Part shown: positions 9,128 to 23,009 of the stretch, piece by piece
Numbering within the stretch: the stretch's first letter is position 1
Layout of the letters: every line of letters starts with the position of its first letter
The notes under the pieces: generated by a model
What the model was told of the DNA's origin: nothing
Seen by the model: only the letters and a program-made list of their open reading frames with translations
Databases searched by the model: none
NCBI GenBank assembly: GCA_030418545.1
Contig: QAIB01000003.1
Coordinates: 496,001-560,000 of the forward strand
DNA from: Xenophilus aerolatus
GTDB lineage: Bacteria > Pseudomonadota > Gammaproteobacteria > Burkholderiales > Burkholderiaceae_C
Length of the DNA stretch: 64,000 bases
Direction of reading: 5' to 3'
Program-made: the position numbers and the translations under genes

Positions 9128-9643
9128 ATGAAGACCTTGACCCTTGCCATCGCGCTGCTCGCATCGCTGGCCGGCCCGAGCGCGCAGGCGCAGGAGCGCG
9201 TCTGGCGCTGCGGCAACGAATACACGAACAACGCCACCGACGCGCAACGCCGCGGCTGCAAGCTGATGGAAGGCGGCAACATCACGGTGGTCCAGGGCAC
9301 GCGGCCTTCGGGCGCATCGACCGCTTCGTCGGGCAGCACGGCCAGCAGCAGCAGTGCCGCGCGTGCGCCTGCCGGCAGCCCGCGCGTCGAGAGTGCCGAC
9401 CAGCGTGCACGCGACAGCGACGCGCGCGCGGTGCTCGAATCCGAGCTCAAGAAGGCGCAGGCCCGCCAGGCCGAACTGCTCAAGGAATACAACAACGGCG
9501 AGCCCGAGAAGCAGGGCAGCGAGGCGAAGAACTACCAGAAGTACCTGGACCGCGTGGCCGACATGAAGGCCCAGATCGCCCGCAACGAGAGCGACATCGC
9601 CGGCCTGCAGCGCGAGATCGGCCGCCTGCCGGCCAACCGCTGA
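9128..9643 (+). CDS. Small secreted coiled-coil protein of unknown function
   Basis: A 171-residue protein with a clear signal peptide (MKTLTLAIALLASLAGPSAQAQ). A short Cys pair (WRCGNEYTNN, RRGCKLM) comes next, then a Ser/Ala-rich linker and a charged helical C-terminal half likely to form a coiled coil. I do not recognise a function. Its stop overlaps the ntrB start (TGATG), so it is co-translated with ntrB, an odd partner for a nitrogen sensor and worth noting. Confidence 0.75.
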   Translation: MKTLTLAIALLASLAGPSAQAQERVWRCGNEYTNNATDAQRRGCKLMEGGNITVVQGTRPSGASTASSGSTASSSSAARAPAGSPRVESADQRARDSDARAVLESELKKAQARQAELLKEYNNGEPEKQGSEAKNYQKYLDRVADMKAQIARNESDIAGLQREIGRLPANR

Positions 9644-10719
9644 TGGCCTTCGGCAAGCCGGCGCCGGCCAGCAAGCGCTTCCAGGCCTTCGACCTGCTGG
9701 CGACGCTGATCGCCGTCATCCGCGGCGACGGTACGCTGCTGTTCGCCAACTCGGCGCTCGAGGACGCCATGGGCATCTCGCGGCGCACGCTCGAAGGCGC
9801 GCCGTTCAGCCAGAGCTTCATGGAACCCAATGTGCTGCTCACGGCCATCGACGGCGCCCGCAGCAACGACTTCGCCACCCTGCGCTACGAGGCCTTCCTG
9901 CGCCGCGGCACGCAGGAGCCGCTGCCGGTGCAGGTCACGCTCGCGCAGACCGACCGGGCCGGCGAACTGGTGGTCGAGATGTCGCCGCAGGAGCAGCAGG
10001 CGCGGCAGGACCGCGAGGAGCGCCTGCTGGGCCAGGCCCAGGCCAACAAGGAACTGATCCGCAACCTCGCGCACGAGATCAAGAACCCGCTCGGCGGCAT
10101 CCGCGGCGCGGCGCAGTTGCTGCAGATGGAAGTCGACTCGCGCGACCTGGTCGAATACACGCAGGTCATCATCCACGAGGCCGACCGGCTGCAGACGCTG
10201 GTCGACCGCCTGCTGGCGCCGCACCGCCGGCCGCACGTGGTGGGCGACGTCAACGTCCACGAGGTGTGCGAGCGCGTGCGCTCGGTGCTGCTGGCCGAAT
10301 TTCCCCACGACCTGGAGATCGAGCGCGATTTCGACCCCTCGATCCCCGAATTCCGCGGCGACCGCGAGCAGCTCATCCAGGCCACGCTCAACATCGCGCA
10401 CAACGCGGCACAGGCGCTGGCCGAACGCCGCGCCGCGGGCGACGCGAAGATCACTTTCCGCACGCGCGTCGTGCGTCAGGTCATCCTCAACAAGCAGTGG
10501 TACCGACTGGCACTGGAATTGCATGTCATCGACAACGGACCGGGCGTGCCGGACGGCCTCAAGGACCGCATCTTCTACCCCCTCGTATCGGGGCGTGAAG
10601 GCGGAACGGGACTGGGGCTGACCCTGGCGCAGACTTTCGTACAACAACACCACGGTGTGATCGAGTGCGACAGCGTCCCGGGCCGAACGGATTTCAAGAT
10701 CACCATTCCATTGCCATAG
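9643..10719 (+). CDS. ntrB: Nitrogen sensor histidine kinase NtrB
   Basis: A 358-residue cytoplasmic kinase that phosphorylates NtrC under nitrogen limitation and is controlled by PII. A PAS domain (about residues 12-110) precedes the H-box NLAHEIKNPLGG with its His at residue 144. An N-box (NIAHNAAQA), a DNGPGVP G1 box and a GTGLGLTLAQ G2 box follow. No membrane segment is seen, as expected. The ATG overlaps the stop of the preceding gene. Confidence 0.95.
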   Translation: MAFGKPAPASKRFQAFDLLATLIAVIRGDGTLLFANSALEDAMGISRRTLEGAPFSQSFMEPNVLLTAIDGARSNDFATLRYEAFLRRGTQEPLPVQVTLAQTDRAGELVVEMSPQEQQARQDREERLLGQAQANKELIRNLAHEIKNPLGGIRGAAQLLQMEVDSRDLVEYTQVIIHEADRLQTLVDRLLAPHRRPHVVGDVNVHEVCERVRSVLLAEFPHDLEIERDFDPSIPEFRGDREQLIQATLNIAHNAAQALAERRAAGDAKITFRTRVVRQVILNKQWYRLALELHVIDNGPGVPDGLKDRIFYPLVSGREGGTGLGLTLAQTFVQQHHGVIECDSVPGRTDFKITIPLP

Positions 10720-10742
10720 CGAGAAGGACCACAAGGAGCTGC

Positions 10743-12296
<1,554 letters not shown>

Positions 12297-12347
12297 GCGC
12301 TCGAGTCCAAGGCGCTACGGCCCTCGAAATCGCAAAGTGCAATCGGC

Positions 12348-12378
12348 CTGCAGCGCCCGTGTGGCGGGCGCTGCGGCC
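12348..12378. terminator. Hairpin between convergent ntrC and TonB-C gene
   Basis: GCAGCGCCCG pairs perfectly with CGGGCGCTGC across a 5-nt loop. It stands 50 bp past ntrC and 55 bp from the stop of the convergent gene and could serve both. The GC-hairpin sequence resembles the second half of the two-hairpin repeat in minus orientation, so this may be a worn copy. Confidence 0.5.
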
Positions 12379-12432
12379 GAATTCGTCACGAACGTGACGA
12401 TCTCCCGGCAACGGCTGGCCTCGCGGCCGCGG

Positions 12433-12957
12433 TCACCGACTCCGCTGGCCCTTGGTGAGCGTGTCGAGCTGGAAGTTGCCGCTCTTGTCCCACAACCAGG
12501 TCTCGACGTAGGTGTGCGCGCCCAGCTTGCCGGGGTTGGGCAGGGGCGATGCGGCGCGGACCAGCTCGGCGATCTTCGGCGGCACCTCGGGGGCATGGCT
12601 GGGCACGCGGCTGAAGGTCACGTTGGTCACGTTGCCCTGCGCGTCGATGTCCGTCTCCACCACCACCACGGCATACACCAGCGGCGGGATGCGGCCACGG
12701 TAGATGCGCTTGGGGTACTTCTTGTAGATCGCCTCGGCGCCCAGCTTGCGGTAGGCGCGCACGGCCGGCGTCTGCGCGGTGATGAGCCGCACCGTGGCCA
12801 CCGGGTTTTCGGGCGCGGCCGCTGCGGGCGCGGGCGTGTCCGTGCGCGCGGGCTCCTCGGTCTTGGGCTTGTCCGTCAGGGCGCAGCCGGCCAGGGCCAG
12901 CGCGACGAGGGCCGGCGCCAGGGGCTGGCGCAGGCGATCGAAGGAGAAGAGCGTCAT
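12433..12957 (-). CDS. TonB C-terminal-domain lipoprotein
   Basis: A 174-residue protein with a lipobox LALAGC at the end of a short signal sequence, an acidic/Ala/Pro linker and a TonB-C-like module (PPLVYAVVVVETDIDAQGNVTNV followed by AHTYVETWLWDKSGNFQLD). It lacks the N-terminal transmembrane anchor of true TonB, so it is more likely an envelope lipoprotein of unknown role. It lies 20 bp downstream of xthA in the same direction. Confidence 0.75.
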   Translation of the reverse strand: MTLFSFDRLRQPLAPALVALALAGCALTDKPKTEEPARTDTPAPAAAAPENPVATVRLITAQTPAVRAYRKLGAEAIYKKYPKRIYRGRIPPLVYAVVVVETDIDAQGNVTNVTFSRVPSHAPEVPPKIAELVRAASPLPNPGKLGAHTYVETWLWDKSGNFQLDTLTKGQRSR

Positions 12958-12977
12958 CGGCAGAAGGTGTTGTCGGT

Positions 12978-13763
12978 TCAGGCCACGGGGCCGAGCTCGA
13001 GCACCACGGGCGCGTGGTCGCTCGGTTTCTCCCATTTGCGCGGCACGCGGTCGATGGTGCTGCTGCGAACGCGCGGCACCAGCGGCTGGCTGACGAGGAT
13101 GTGGTCGATGCGCAGGCCACGGTTCTTCTGGTAGCCCAGCATGCGGTAGTCCCACCAGGAGTAGCTCTTCTCGGGCTGGTCGAAGAGCCGGAAGCTGTCG
13201 GTCAATCCCAGCTCGAGCAGCGCCTTGAAGTGCGCACGCTCCTCGCTGGTGTGATGGATGGTCTCGGCCAGGCCCACGGGGTCGAAGCTGTCGCGGTCCT
13301 CGGGCGCGATGTTGAAGTCGCCCAGCAGCACCAGCTCCGGGTGCGCCGCCATCTCGGCGCGCAGCCATTCGCGCAACGCCGTGAGCCAGTTCATCTTGTA
13401 GGCGAACTTGTCCGAGCCCGGCGCCTGGCCGTTGACGAAGTAGCCGTTGACCACGCGCAGCGGGCCGTGGTCCGTGTCGATGGTGGCGCTGATCACGCGC
13501 GAGTGCTCGTCGGTGAAGCCGCCGATGTTGCGCACCACGTCGCGCACCGGCTGCAGGCTCAGGATCGCCACGCCGTTGTAGGTCTTCTGCCCGAACACCG
13601 CGGCGTGGTAGCCGGCCGACTGCAGCACCTCGAGCGGGAACTTGTCGTCGCTCATCTTCAGTTCCTGCAGGCACAGCACGTCGACCGGGTTGGCGATGAG
13701 CCAGTCCAGCACATGCTGGAGGCGGGCGGTGAGGGAGTTGACGTTCCAGGTGGCGATGCGCAT
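12978..13763 (-). CDS. xthA: Exodeoxyribonuclease III
   Basis: A 261-residue AP endonuclease/3'-5' exonuclease of base-excision repair. Family motifs are visible: MRIATWNVNSL, LCLQELK (metal-binding Glu), GDFNIAPED and the C-terminal SDHAPVV with the catalytic Asp-His. Length is normal. The 267 bp upstream (13764-14030) hold no gene; they must contain the promoters of xthA and of the divergent uvrA-like gene, but I see no clear -35/-10 there. Confidence 0.95.
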   Translation of the reverse strand: MRIATWNVNSLTARLQHVLDWLIANPVDVLCLQELKMSDDKFPLEVLQSAGYHAAVFGQKTYNGVAILSLQPVRDVVRNIGGFTDEHSRVISATIDTDHGPLRVVNGYFVNGQAPGSDKFAYKMNWLTALREWLRAEMAAHPELVLLGDFNIAPEDRDSFDPVGLAETIHHTSEERAHFKALLELGLTDSFRLFDQPEKSYSWWDYRMLGYQKNRGLRIDHILVSQPLVPRVRSSTIDRVPRKWEKPSDHAPVVLELGPVA

Positions 13764-14030
13764 AAAAAGCTCTCAGCAGTTCTCAACCCACGGGAAAAAT
13801 CGCGGAGCTGACTGTCCGCGCACGCCCTGGGCCGCTGTCCTCGTGAGACGGCGCCGGTTGCGGGCCAGGGCGGCGGTGGGTGGCGAAGCCTACCCCAAAA
13901 GGGCACGCCCTCCCGGGCGGGCAGCCCCGGCCCGACCGACGGCCGCGGGTCCCCAAGCAAGCGAGCTCCTATGCGAGCTGCCGGCCGGCGCTGTCGTGCC
14001 CAGGGGCGTACGGGGTGGGATGCTTGTGGC

Positions 14031-16748
<2,718 letters not shown>

Positions 16749-16828
16749 ACGGCCGCCGGGCGGCTTAAGATCATCCACCGCCGGCTCGCGCCGCACGACA
16801 GCACGCAGCAACGGCACACACCCTCACC

Positions 16829-17827
<999 letters not shown>

Positions 17828-17848
17828 CCCTTTCACCTGTTCCTGCCC

Positions 17849-18265
17849 ATGTACAGCGTCAACGTCCGTGACCATTTCATGATCGCCCACAGCTTCCGCG
17901 GCGAGGCCTTCGGGCCGGCGCAGCGGCTGCATGGCGCCACCTACGTGGTCGACGCGGAATTCCGTCGACCCGCACTCGATCCCGACGGCATGGTGGTCGA
18001 CATCGCGCGCGCCACCGAGGTGCTGCGCACCGTGCTGGGCGAGCTCAACCTGCGCAACCTCGACGACGATCCTGCCTTCGCCGGCCGCAACACCACCACC
18101 GAGTTCATGGCGCGTGTGGTCTTCGACCGCATCGCCGACCGTGTGGTGGCCGGTGAACTCGGGCCGCACGCCGCCGGGCTCACGCACCTGCGGGTGCGCC
18201 TGCACGAATCGCACATCGCATGGGCCGCCTACGAGGGCACGCTGCCTCGCCCGGTGGGCGGCTGA
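17849..18265 (+). CDS. Degenerate 6-pyruvoyltetrahydropterin synthase/QueD-fold protein (cluster gene 2)
   Basis: A 138-residue T-fold protein alignable end to end with QueD/PTPS. Two zinc His remain (His14 and His28) and the pterin-anchoring Glu is kept (Glu120 in [13 protein letters not shown]). The third zinc ligand is Ala30 (HGA instead of HGH). All three catalytic-triad positions are changed: Cys to Ala24, Asp to Asn67 and His to Leu68. It probably binds a pterin-like ligand but is unlikely to perform the QueD or PTPS reaction. The reading frame is clean with normal codon use, so it is a maintained variant and not a decayed gene. Confidence 0.8.
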   Translation: MYSVNVRDHFMIAHSFRGEAFGPAQRLHGATYVVDAEFRRPALDPDGMVVDIARATEVLRTVLGELNLRNLDDDPAFAGRNTTTEFMARVVFDRIADRVVAGELGPHAAGLTHLRVRLHESHIAWAAYEGTLPRPVGG

Positions 18266-18281
18266 GCGAGCGTCGCGCGCC

Positions 18282-19352
18282 ATGGCCCGGTCCTGCGTCT
18301 TCCTCGTGCCGGGCGACTGGAACAGCCGCACCGGCGGCTACCTCTACGACCGCCGCATCGTGGACGAACTGCGCGCGCGCGGGTGGCGGGTCGAGGTGTT
18401 CTCGCCCGGCGAGGGCTATCCCTTTCCCGATGCCGCCGATCTGGCGCACGCGGCGCAGGTCGTCGGGGCCTTGCCCGATGGCGCCTGCGTGGTGGCCGAC
18501 GGCCTGGGCTTCGGCGTGCTGCCCGAACTGGCCGAGCGCCATGCGCAGCGTCTGTGCTGGGTCGCGCTGGTGCACCATCCGCTGGCGCTGGAGACCGGGC
18601 TCACGCCCGCGCAGCAGCACCTGCTCGACCGGAGCGAGCGACGTGCGCTGGCGTGGGCGCGGGGCGTGGTCGTGACCAGCGCCGCCACCGCGAAGGCGCT
18701 GGCTGCCTATGGCGTGCCGGCCGGGCGAGTGGCTGTCGTGGAGCCAGGCACCGAGCGCGCCCCGTGGGCCGTCGGTGGCGGTGCCGGCCCCGGCGCACTG
18801 TCGATGCTGTGCGTGGCCACCCTCACGCCGCGCAAGGGCCATGCAGTGCTCATCGAGGCGCTGGCGGGACTGCGCGACCGGCCCTGGGTGCTGCACTGCG
18901 CGGGCAGCCGCGCGCGCGACCCGGCCGAGGCAGAGCGCGTCGACGCACTTGTTGCACAACAAGGCCTGGGCGAGCGCATTCGCTGGCACGGCGAGGTCGA
19001 GGGCGCGGCACTCGAAGCGCTCTATGCGCGGGCCAACCTGTTCGTGCTCCCCTCGCTGCACGAGGGCTACGGCATGGCGCTGGCGGAGGCGCTGGCGCAC
19101 GGCCTGCCGGTCGTCAGCACCACGGCCGGCGCCATCGTCGACACGGTGCCGGCGGAAGCCGGCGTGCTGGTGCCGCCGGGCGACGTGCACGCCTTGCGCG
19201 GCGCACTGCGCCGCGCGATGGACGAGCCCGCCTGGCGTGCGGCGCTGGCCACCGGTGCGCGGCATGCCGCTGGCCGGCTGCCGCGCTGGGCCGACGCCGG
19301 CGCGCGATTCGAGCAGTCCTTGCTGCGCGCCATCGACGCGGGATCGCCATGA
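18282..19352 (+). CDS. GT4-type glycosyltransferase (cluster gene 3)
   Basis: A 356-residue GT-B glycosyltransferase. The N-terminal Rossmann half begins FLVPGDWNSRTGGYLYDRR. The C-terminal donor half has VATLTPRKGHAVLIEAL and the E-x7-E-like motif LHEGYGMALAEALAHGLPVV. No membrane segment is seen, so it acts in the cytoplasm. It lies 16 bp after the pterin-fold gene and overlaps the next gene (ATGA), which argues for joint function such as glycosylating a pterin-derived product. Confidence 0.85.
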   Translation: MARSCVFLVPGDWNSRTGGYLYDRRIVDELRARGWRVEVFSPGEGYPFPDAADLAHAAQVVGALPDGACVVADGLGFGVLPELAERHAQRLCWVALVHHPLALETGLTPAQQHLLDRSERRALAWARGVVVTSAATAKALAAYGVPAGRVAVVEPGTERAPWAVGGGAGPGALSMLCVATLTPRKGHAVLIEALAGLRDRPWVLHCAGSRARDPAEAERVDALVAQQGLGERIRWHGEVEGAALEALYARANLFVLPSLHEGYGMALAEALAHGLPVVSTTAGAIVDTVPAEAGVLVPPGDVHALRGALRRAMDEPAWRAALATGARHAAGRLPRWADAGARFEQSLLRAIDAGSP

Positions 19353-20254
19353 GCGGCTTCGATCCGGATTGGCTGGCCCTGCGCGAGCCCTTCGACCTCG
19401 CGGCGCGCGAGGCGGCCGCGCAAGCGCTGGACGTCCCGGCCTTCGCGGCGCGCCCGCGTCGTCGCCGCGGCCCGGATGCGGCGCTGCAGGTGCTGGACCT
19501 GGGCTGCGGCACCGGCGCCAACCTGCGCGCGCTTGCCCCGCAGCTCGGCGGGCCGCAGCGCTGGCGGCTGGTCGACCACGACCCGCAACTGCTCGCGGTG
19601 TTGCCCATCGCGCTGCAAAGCTGGGCGCTGTCTCTGGGATGGCATGCAGAGCGCACGGGCGCCGGCCTGCGCATCGAGGCGCCGCGGCTGAGCCTCGACG
19701 TCGTCTGGCAGCAGGCCGACCTGGCCGCAGATCTGGAGGGCCTGCGCCTGGACGACACCGACCTCGTCACCGCCTCGGCCCTGCTGGACCTGGTGTCGGC
19801 CGACTGGCTGGCGCGATGGATCGCGCGCAGCCGTGCGGCCGCGGCGGCGCTGTGCTTCGCGCTCAGCGTCGACGACCGGCTGCACTGGCAGCCGTCCGAT
19901 GCGGCGGACGACGAGGTGCACGCGCTCTTCAGGGCCCACCAGCGGCGCGACAAGGGCTTCGGGCCGGCGTTGGGCGGCGCGGCGGTGGATGTCGCATTGC
20001 CGTTGCTGGCGCGTGCGGGCTATCGCTGCGCGACGGCCGCCAGCGACTGGCAGGTCGATGCGGCGCAGGGGCCGGCGCATCGCGCCATGCTGGCCGCGAT
20101 GGTCGACGGCATCGCCTCGGCAGCGTGTGAGCAGGACCCTGCGGCGGTCAGCCGCGTGCGGGCATGGCGCGCTCGTCGCCATGCATTGCTTGCCGAGCCG
20201 TCAGCCATGGGGCTGGTCGTCGGCCACACCGACCTGCTCGCCTGGTTCGACTGA
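19349..20254 (+). CDS. Class I SAM-dependent methyltransferase (cluster gene 4)
   Basis: A 301-residue Rossmann methyltransferase. Motif I is LDLGCGTGANLRAL, followed by the acidic LVDHDPQLL loop that binds SAM ribose, and DLVTASALLDLVS as motif IV. The start overlaps the glycosyltransferase stop. The methyl acceptor is unknown. Only 10 bp separate its stop from that of the convergent RibD-C gene. Confidence 0.82.
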   Translation: MSGFDPDWLALREPFDLAAREAAAQALDVPAFAARPRRRRGPDAALQVLDLGCGTGANLRALAPQLGGPQRWRLVDHDPQLLAVLPIALQSWALSLGWHAERTGAGLRIEAPRLSLDVVWQQADLAADLEGLRLDDTDLVTASALLDLVSADWLARWIARSRAAAAALCFALSVDDRLHWQPSDAADDEVHALFRAHQRRDKGFGPALGGAAVDVALPLLARAGYRCATAASDWQVDAAQGPAHRAMLAAMVDGIASAACEQDPAAVSRVRAWRARRHALLAEPSAMGLVVGHTDLLAWFD

Positions 20255-20264
20255 TCGGTCCCGC

Positions 20265-21230
20265 TCAGGCGGACGCGGCGGCCCGCAGGTCCAGGTCCCA
20301 CAGCAGGTCGGCGCCCAGCGGGAAGGTGCGGGCCGGCGGGCGCAGCGCCTCGCGCATCGCGTCGGCCCGGCGCACCTGCAGGCCCGGGTGGCCGGCACCG
20401 ATCATGACCGGCGCGACCAGCAGGTGCAGGCGGTCCAGGCAGCCCTGGCGCACGAACTGCGACACCGTCACGCCGCCGCCTTCTACGAAGAGCAGGTCGA
20501 GTCCGCGCTCGCGCAACGCGGCCACCACCTCGGCCAGCGGCATCTGCCCGCGCAGCGCCGGGTTGCGCGGCACGGCGATCACGCGGTCGGCGCCCAGCCG
20601 TGCCACCGCGCGAGAGACATGCTCGGGATCGCACACCAGCAGCGTGGGCGCCTGCCCGTCGGTGAACACGCGCGCGCCGGCCGGCACGCGCAGGTTGGGG
20701 TCGATCACCACGCGCGTCGGGTTGGGGCCGGCGGCACGTCGGGTCGTGAGCTGGGGGTTGTCGAGGCAGGCGGTGCCGGCGCCGACGATCACCGCGTCGC
20801 ACAGCGCGCGCAGCCGATGCACGTGGACCAGCCCTTCGGGGCCGTTGACGAAGAAGGAGTCGCCGTTGTGGGTGGCGATGCAGCCGTCCAGGCTCTGGCC
20901 CAGTTGGCCGACCACCCAGCGTGCGTCGTCGCGCTGGCGGTCGAGCAGCGGCTTGAAGAGCGCGAAGACGGCCTGCGACTCGCTGTCCCACTCGCCCTCC
21001 AGGACATAGCCGCCGCCGGCCGACCAGGCCGCCGGCAGGCCGGCCGTGCCAGGCGCTGCGCCCCGACGACGGCGTTCGGCGATCTCCAGGCACAGGGGCC
21101 AGAGCGCATCGAGGCCCCGTGGGGCCGGCGACGCGGAGAAGGGCAGGGGCAGGGCGCTCAGACGAGGGTCTCCCGGAGGGGGCTGCGTGGCGCCTGCGAT
21201 CCGCGGGCTGGCCAGGCAGCGCTGGCGCAT
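20265..21230 (-). CDS. RibD C-terminal-like reductase (convergent cluster gene)
   Basis: A protein of about 321 residues with a RibD_C/DHFR-like reductase domain in its C-terminal two thirds: GQLGQSLDGCIATHNGDSFF, DAVIVGAGTACLDNPQLTTR and LLFVEGGGVTVSQF. In riboflavin synthesis this fold reduces a pyrimidine ribosylamine with NADPH. The N-terminal 100 residues are unusual and no deaminase domain is present, so it is not housekeeping RibD. The start is uncertain; an in-frame ATG at 21269 would add 13 residues. Its convergence with the pterin-fold operon suggests a shared pathway. Confidence 0.75.
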   Translation of the reverse strand: MRQRCLASPRIAGATQPPPGDPRLSALPLPFSASPAPRGLDALWPLCLEIAERRRRGAAPGTAGLPAAWSAGGGYVLEGEWDSESQAVFALFKPLLDRQRDDARWVVGQLGQSLDGCIATHNGDSFFVNGPEGLVHVHRLRALCDAVIVGAGTACLDNPQLTTRRAAGPNPTRVVIDPNLRVPAGARVFTDGQAPTLLVCDPEHVSRAVARLGADRVIAVPRNPALRGQMPLAEVVAALRERGLDLLFVEGGGVTVSQFVRQGCLDRLHLLVAPVMIGAGHPGLQVRRADAMREALRPPARTFPLGADLLWDLDLRAAASA

Positions 21231-21301
21231 GCTAGCAGCGGCGCATCGCGCTGCATGTAGTACGTCCACCCATGCGCGCCAGCCGCTGCTGGCGGGCGGC
21301 T

Positions 21302-22507
21302 TCAGGGCAGCGGCAACGGCCAGTGGCCGCCGTCGCGCGGCAGCAGGTGCCAGCGCGCGTCGGCGATGCCGTCGAAGGCGGTGCGGTAGCGTGGCGCGTC
21401 GCGGCCCTCGTCCGTCACGTCGCGGATCACCACGGCCTCGATGCGCACCGGGTGCTCGCGCGCGACCTCGGCGTAGATCTCCGGATCGGCCTCGCCCGAG
21501 TCGCCCACCAGCAGGAAGCGGCGCAGCGGGAAGTCGGCCAGCAACTGCTCGATCATCGCGCGCTTGTGGCGCCGCGAGTCCTGCTCGCCCGGCACCAGCG
21601 TGCGCCAGGTCGTGCTTTCGCGCAGGTGCATGCTGCCCGGCGGAAAGCCGGCGCTGCGCACGAAGTCCGACAGCGCCGGGAAGAGCTGGATCGGGCTGGC
21701 CGAGAGGTAGTGGAAGCGCGTGTCGGGCACGCGCGCCAGGCGCCGGTAGTGGGCCGCCATGCCGGGCGTGGCCTCGAAGGGGCGGGCGAAGGTGTTGAGC
21801 AGCATCTCGCGGCGGCTGTGCACCGCCGTGTGCTTGATCGTGTCGTCGATGTCCGAAATGACGGACAGGCCTTCGGCCGGCACCAGCAGCACCCGACCTT
21901 CCACGTGCCCCCAGGACCGTGCTGCGCCCGGTCCGCCCCCCGAGGGGGCCAAAAAGACTTGGGGCGGCCCGGCGTCTTTTTCCGCCCGCCGCAGGTCGCC
22001 ACGCGGCATCTCGGCGCGAAAGCGCAGCCAGGGGGCGTCTCGCGTCGCGTCGGCGGGCGGCGCTACCACGACGCGCGCCTGCGTTCGACCGGCGCGGTCG
22101 GTGGGCGGCAGGCGCAGCGCGGGCTGGTCGCCGCCGAACACGACGTCGATCTGCTTGCCGTCCTCCGACTCGGCATGGAAGAGGGCGGCCCGCTGGCGGA
22201 AGCGCAGCTGCGCGGCCGGGCTCATCTTCGACAGGCGCAGCCCCAGGTAGCGCGCGAAGGCGGTGTTCAGGCCGCGCAGGTGGTCGGGCTCGTAGACCCA
22301 GGCATGCACCTCGGCCTCGATGCGGCCGTCCTCGAGCCAGCGGGCCGTGCTGGGCAGGAAGAGCACGCGTTCGTCGGCCTCCAGCGCTTCGGCGGCGCGC
22401 ACGCGCGCGCGGGGCCAGCCCAGGGCCATCAGCGCGAGGCCCGCCGCGGCTGCCAATTGCCGGCGGCGCGGCCGGTGTGCCGCAGCGGGCCCATGTTCAG
22501 GCGTCAC
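21302..22507 (-). CDS. App1-family (DUF2183) phosphatase, exported
   Basis: A 401-residue protein with the HAD-like DxDxT motif ISDIDDTIKHTAV and the YLSASPIQLFP and LLVGDSGEADPEIY segments of the App1/phosphatidate-phosphatase-like family. A twin-Arg-like start (PRRRQLAAAAGLAL) suggests Tat export. GTG at 22507 is the only reasonable start and overlaps the folA stop by 11 bp. About residues 173-200 are encoded by a GC-rich repeat (21909-21987) inserted in frame just before the catalytic motif. Confidence 0.8.
   Translation of the reverse strand: MTPEHGPAAAHRPRRRQLAAAAGLALMALGWPRARVRAAEALEADERVLFLPSTARWLEDGRIEAEVHAWVYEPDHLRGLNTAFARYLGLRLSKMSPAAQLRFRQRAALFHAESEDGKQIDVVFGGDQPALRLPPTDRAGRTQARVVVAPPADATRDAPWLRFRAEMPRGDLRRAEKDAGPPQVFLAPSGGGPGAARSWGHVEGRVLLVPAEGLSVISDIDDTIKHTAVHSRREMLLNTFARPFEATPGMAAHYRRLARVPDTRFHYLSASPIQLFPALSDFVRSAGFPPGSMHLRESTTWRTLVPGEQDSRRHKRAMIEQLLADFPLRRFLLVGDSGEADPEIYAEVAREHPVRIEAVVIRDVTDEGRDAPRYRTAFDGIADARWHLLPRDGGHWPLPLP
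21909..21987 (-). repeat. GC-rich repeat, translated in frame inside App1 gene
   Basis: On the minus strand the core reads GGCCCCCTCGGGGGGC then GGACC, the same core as at 23842-23914. Beside it AAAAAGACGCCGGGC faces the near-inverted AAGTCTTTTT. It is open in the App1 frame and encodes KDAGPPQVFLAPSGGGPG. Confidence 0.65.
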
Positions 22508-22988
22508 GCTCGTAGACGACGAAGGCGAAGGGCAGCCCGTCCTTGGCCGAGACATGCGCCTCGCGCGCGGTCTCGCGCCACGCAGCGCCGAGCGTGGGCG
22601 CGTGCGCATCGCCCTCGAAGTCGCGGTCGATCTCGGTCACGACCGCGCGCTGCGCCAGCGGCTCGGCCGCGGCATAGATCTGCGCGCCGCCCATCACCCA
22701 GACTTCCGGCTCCTGCTCACAAATCGATAGCGCCTCGCGCAGGCTGGATGCGCGCTGCGCCCCGGTTTCGTTCCAATCTTCCTGCCGGGTCACGACGATG
22801 TTCCGGCGCCCCGGCAGCGGCCGGAAGCGCGGCGGCAGCGAGTCCCAGGTCTTGCGGCCCATCACCACCGGGCAGCCCGCCGTCATGCGCTTGAAGTGCG
22901 CCATGTCCTCGGGCAGGTGCCAGGGCAGGTCGCCGTTCACGCCGATCACGCCGTTGGCGGCGCGGGCGTAGATGAGGTTGACGCGCAT
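22497..22988 (-). CDS. folA: Dihydrofolate reductase
   Basis: A 163-residue enzyme reducing dihydrofolate to tetrahydrofolate with NADPH. Family motifs are NGVIGVNGDLPWHLPEDM (substrate-binding acidic residue), VVMGRKTWDSLP and VMGGAQIY. Length matches the family. It lies 21 bp downstream of thyA, the usual pairing because thymidylate synthesis regenerates dihydrofolate. Codons for about residues 75-89 resemble the two-hairpin repeat. Confidence 0.96.
   Translation of the reverse strand: MRVNLIYARAANGVIGVNGDLPWHLPEDMAHFKRMTAGCPVVMGRKTWDSLPPRFRPLPGRRNIVVTRQEDWNETGAQRASSLREALSICEQEPEVWVMGGAQIYAAAEPLAQRAVVTEIDRDFEGDAHAPTLGAAWRETAREAHVSAKDGLPFAFVVYERDA
22722..22765 (+). repeat. Possible two-hairpin repeat, copy D (inside folA)
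   Basis: AAATCGATAGCG followed by TCGCGCAGG and GCGCGCTGCGCCCC follows the family pattern on the plus strand, opposite folA. The left GCTAT arm is altered. folA is not lengthened here, so chance resemblance or local conversion are both possible. Confidence 0.4.
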
Positions 22989-23009
22989 CGGCGGCTTCTT
23001 TCGCTCTCT

